A DNA stretch of 64,000 nt, taken from NCBI RefSeq assembly GCF_949628265.1, contig NC_088789.1:22747883-22811882 (forward strand), read 5' to 3'. Positions 60,501 to 64,000 of this stretch are shown here, one piece after another; the stretch's first letter is position 1, and the number at the start of each line of letters is the position of its first letter. The notes beneath the pieces were generated by a model that ran no database searches, was not told where the DNA came from, and saw only the letters and a list, made by a program, of their open reading frames with translations. Source of the DNA: Cloeon dipterum. Lineage: Eukaryota; Arthropoda; Insecta; Ephemeroptera; Baetidae. The position numbers and the translations under genes were made by a program.

Positions 60501-63241
60501 TCTTGTGACGCACACCCGCGTCTTGATGTGTCATGCAGTAGAGCAGTGCGTGCTGCACGGGTCGCAGTTCGTCGTCCTCGCCAGCGCGGTGAGCGCTCAG
60601 CAGCCGCTCGCACAGCTGCGCAACCAGCACAAGCGTGGCGGCTGAGCTCTGCGCTAGGAATTTCTCTGAAAGGAACACCTGCCTCTCCATGTCGTAGACA
60701 AGCGGCCAGAACGAGTTCAGTTTTGAGTCGAGGCACGCGTCGGCAGCGGCCAGCTTGAGCACAAGGCACGCTGCCGCCAGACCCTCCGTCACCACGGCTG
60801 GCTGCGTTGGCTGCGCTGCCGCCTTCTCCACGCGCTTCAGCAGGGACCCGATCAGCTCCTCAGCCTGGCCCAGCGTGTTGCCGTGGAAGCACACCAGCAT
60901 GCACTCGATGTAGGCCGTTCGCACAGCCGACGTGCTTGTCTTCAGCTCTGGTCCTTTCTGTTTAAAACAAACAGTCATATCTAAGATTTAGATTCCATTA
61001 TTGAGTTAGAATGAGCTTGATATTGACAAACTTTTCATTATTTAAAACAAATCGGTTTCGTGGAAACCAAGGAATTTTAAATGGCTACAAGTTGAAATTG
61101 AAGTGGAAAATTTAATGTATAATTTGTAATGTAAACAAACATAAATTTGCTTAATTCAGGCAAAAATGTCTCTGAAATCCTGCTAAACACTGCTTTAAGA
61201 TATTATTACTCACCACAAACCACTCAACGACGTCCTTGGGCACAGTGTTTGCAAATTTCCCACACCACAAAGAATACATCTCTAACACTTTGATCAGCGT
61301 TCCCTCATGAACTGCAAAAAATAAAATAAAATAAATTTATTATTTATCAACACAAATAATAAGAGTTTATTTAGAATAAAAATCATCACAACTTACTTTC
61401 ACTGTCCAAAACTTTAATAAAATTATCTGCTGCTTTGCACGAGAGCTGGTGCACACTGCTCCCAGTCACCGCGTTTGTGCATAAATTTCCAATACCCTGT
61501 AAGAAGGAAAAAGAAAATAGGCTTGAATGCATATTAAGCTTGGAATTTCAAACCTGCAGCACATTCATCTTGAGGTCTGTGGTTGACAGCTTGCCTTCAG
61601 AGCCCTGGAGAATTCCAAACAAGTGGAGCAGCAGCTTTTCGACAGCGGTGGCGTTGCTGCACTGCTGGGACACGCTTTTGATGGCTCCGGCAGCAGCGGT
61701 CCTCAAATCCTCTTGCTTGGAGTACAGAAGGCCTAGAAATGATAAAGATATTTAAAAAACTGAATCTTCCCTCAAGTAAAAAAGATATAGAAATTAACAG
61801 TTGTTATATAGAATAATCAAGAATTTTTAAATTGTTAGCAAACAATAAGAAAACATGAAACTAGTGCCTCTATATTCTTATTGGTAAATCAGAAGAAATA
61901 AGCATTACGTAATCAGAGGGCTTTATTGCCTCTAGATTTTTTGTAAGTTTCAAACGGCATTCGGTTTCGAATTTCCTTCTGTTAGTTGCGAATGATTAAA
62001 ATATTAGGCTAACTAATATTCCTAACAAACAAAGCGAACACTCAAAAACTCACTGGAAAGGCTTTTTGTAATGTTGGAAGAGTCCGAGGGCTCAACATAC
62101 TGACTGAGGTCGAGCGACACGGCGCCCAAAATGCAAGCAATGCTGGTCAGAACGGTCTCCGGAGATCGGAGCAGCGACCTTTGCAGTGCGGGGAGCAGAG
62201 TTCCGCTCAGGTCTTCATGAGTTAAATGCCTCAAAAACGGAGCGCAGGCCGTCACAAGGTCGAGTCGGGCGACTTGCTTGCACGTCACTGAACTTTTCAC
62301 GAATGTGTCAAGCAGAGGAGTCTGCAATAATTCAAATGGTTAAATTTTTCAGTTTAAATCAAATCAGAACAAACCTTGAAACTGGCGACTTTAGCATTTT
62401 GAGAGACATCTGAGAAGTGTTTTGACAAGAATGATGCATAGACCACATACGCAATGTTGGCGTCGTCAGACTTGGATATTTCGATTAGCTGCTCAACACA
62501 CAAATCATCTGCAAGATATAAAATTAAAAACATGATTTGCTAATCATAAAAAATATGCAACCTTTATTTAACCGCTTCCAAGAGACCGAAAGCAAGTGCT
62601 GAGCTTTGCGGGGGGCTGCCTCGCTGCCACCTCCAACGATGCAACAAAGGAATAGTGCCTGGCTCTTGATCAGTGCTGCAAAATCTGGTCCAAGGGATAA
62701 GGTCGGCGCACTCAACAGGATGCATGTCCAGTCCAAGGCGTATAAGGACGTCTGTGATATGTTTTTCCTAGGAGACTCATTACTAAAACACTGATCCTAA
62801 AAAAGAAACTGGTGCCTTACGATGGCGAAATGGAATTCAGATTGTTCGCCACTTCCAGCAGAACTGGTGCCAGGCCTTTGACGGCCGCATCTGCATGAGT
62901 CTTCACAAGTTCAGCCAGGAATTGTTTGACGTAGGCCTGTGACTTGCTGTCTTCGTAACGGAACAACACGGAAGGCATCAGTTTGCACAGTTTCTTGACC
63001 ACATTCTCGAATCCTGTACAGCAAACCACATGAGGAAATCAATTAAAAAGCGGACAGTAGTGCTACACAAACCAGGGTGTTTCAGGACATCGACTAGAGC
63101 TTGGAAGGTCGCTTTCCGCACTTTACGGCTGGCGCTTTGCATCCGACTGGGCAGATCTTTCAGAGCCGACGCGAGCTGAAAGCGACAAATAAAGTGACTA
63201 CTCCGTGTTGGTTCTCGAAATCATACCTCTGCCTCCGCCAT
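51528..63241 (-). CDS. Gcn1: eIF-2-alpha kinase activator GCN1 (complete, 20 exons)
   Basis: Exons on the minus strand: 63241-63227, 63175-63073, 63013-62821, 62767-62562, 62508-62375, 62321-62054, 61732-61554, 61496-61397, 61311-61214, 60957-59779, 59592-59339, 59190-58718, 58611-58407, 58217-57581, 57154-56236, 56027-55331, 54945-54423, 54095-53516, 53055-52458, 52170-51528. They join without a frame break into 2667 residues, close to the human length of about 2670. The protein is HEAT repeats almost throughout. Residues near 800-850 are a charged helix ([19 protein letters not shown]). About 1349-1655 is the eEF3-like core ([40 protein letters not shown]). About 2050-2400 corresponds to the Gcn2 RWD-binding part. 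GCN1 sits on colliding ribosomes and passes uncharged-tRNA or stall signals to the kinase Gcn2. The first coding exon has only five codons (MAEAE). The acceptor of exon 4 (CTCCTAG) was chosen because the other two nearby AGs break the frame. Confidence 0.96.
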
Positions 63242-63979
63242 GATTGATATCGTTCAAAATTTAAGAAAATTCGTGGAAAGTTTCGGGCCGGTGCTGTCAA
63301 CGGCGTGGAGAACAGCACGAGAAAGGACCACGGGGATGGACACACACACGGGATCAGCCCACTCGGTGTTTAGTTGAAACCCGGCAAAGAGGGCAGCACC
63401 ATCGCGCAATAGAATGGGTAATGTGAACTGCGATTTATTGTAGCCTGAGCAAGTCGGCCATCTTTTTTAAAATTTAATCAGTTTTTTGTGTTACCGAGTA
63501 TATTTGATTGTTGGTTAAATGTCGGGAAAGGGTATTTTACAAGTTTTAAGTTTCAATTACATCCCTACTGTTTTGATTGTGATATCACTCTATTACTGAA
63601 AAGTTTTGGAATTGTTTTTGTTTTCTATTGGATGTTTCCGTTAAATTATACTGCTGAAATTTAGTTTTCTGGTAGGTTACGTTCTAATGTTAAGATAAAT
63701 AACAACATAATTTAATATAGGTCTTTCCAGGGTCTTTCCCTCATTAAATAGCATCAACAAAATATCTTCCGAAAGGCGCAAAAAGTTGAAATATTTATCT
63801 TGGCCTCATTTTAATTGCACTGAATTCTTTTTTATTCCCATTTCATTATTTGTTTACTTACTAAAATGGAAATTAATTATATATTATTTTCATATTACAT
63901 AATATTTGACGTGACTGCTATGGTAAAGTACTATACATTTTTAACTGCAGGTTGCTAGATATACAGAATTACAACAACC
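63242..63979. other. Divergent promoter region between Gcn1 and the right-edge gene
   Basis: No long frame. On the minus strand AAGATGGCCG (about 63465-63456) resembles the YY1/Pho site often found near starts of housekeeping genes. On the + strand an acceptor-like TTTTTAACTGCAG ends at 63950, suggesting that the right-hand gene has a 5' UTR intron. Confidence 0.45.
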
Positions 63980-64000
63980 ATGGAGGAACCGAAAGACGAG
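63980..64000 (+). CDS. Possible first codons of a gene cut by the window edge
   Basis: ATG in a good context (CAACCATGG) opens a frame MEEPKDE that runs off the window. It lies 30 bp after a splice-acceptor-like site and is oriented away from Gcn1. Seven codons do not identify a family, and the call depends on context alone. Confidence 0.4.

Noticed and set aside
1-64000. tRNA, rRNA or CRISPR features
   Set aside because: No segment with a tRNA-like B box in a foldable context, no rRNA sequence and no regularly spaced repeat-spacer array was seen; CRISPR would not be expected in an animal genome.

Overview
The window is nuclear DNA from an arthropod, most probably an insect. The evidence is AT-rich spacer DNA, GT-AG introns with many only 45-90 bp long, and three recognisable animal loci. 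I cannot name the species. Exon models below were built by hand from splice sites and reading frame. The three Oatp models and Gcn1 close without a frame break.

Left part (1-6.4 kb, + strand): the last three coding exons of dve (defective proventriculus), a SATB-related transcription factor with two K50-type homeodomains. Its 5' exons lie outside the window. From 6.4 to 35.3 kb there is a gene-poor region of about 29 kb. It holds two unusual loci. The first (9599-10972) is a 1.37-kb element with 42-bp terminal inverted repeats, TA target sites and subterminal repeats. On its minus strand it carries a four-exon small gene with one in-frame stop. The second (18318-19874, minus) is an intronless gene for a secreted Arg/Pro-rich protein with three 119-residue repeats. 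A TATA box sits upstream, and the gene is bracketed by a direct repeat of about 160 bp that duplicates its own promoter region. Between them are GC-richer islands, simple repeats, a dispersed repeat of about 110 bp and a pair of inverted CTCF-like motifs.

Middle (35.3-51 kb, + strand): a tandem cluster of three 12-exon organic anion transporting polypeptide (Oatp/SLCO) genes of 715, 677 and 681 residues. Copies 2 and 3 are recent duplicates. A broken piece of the last exon of copy 1 lies in front of copy 3, so the duplicated block ran from the end of copy 1 through copy 2. Copies 1 and 3 each need one GC-AG intron.

Right part (51.5-63.2 kb, minus strand): a complete 20-exon Gcn1 gene of 2667 residues, the HEAT-repeat ribosome-associated activator of the eIF2-alpha kinase Gcn2. 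Oatp copy 3 and Gcn1 are convergent. At the right edge another gene seems to start on the + strand, divergent from Gcn1, with only its first seven codons inside the window.

The named genes are not functionally linked to each other: a developmental regulator, membrane transporters and a translational stress sensor. The novelty lies in the element-borne gene, the repeat-protein gene and the footprints of the Oatp duplication.
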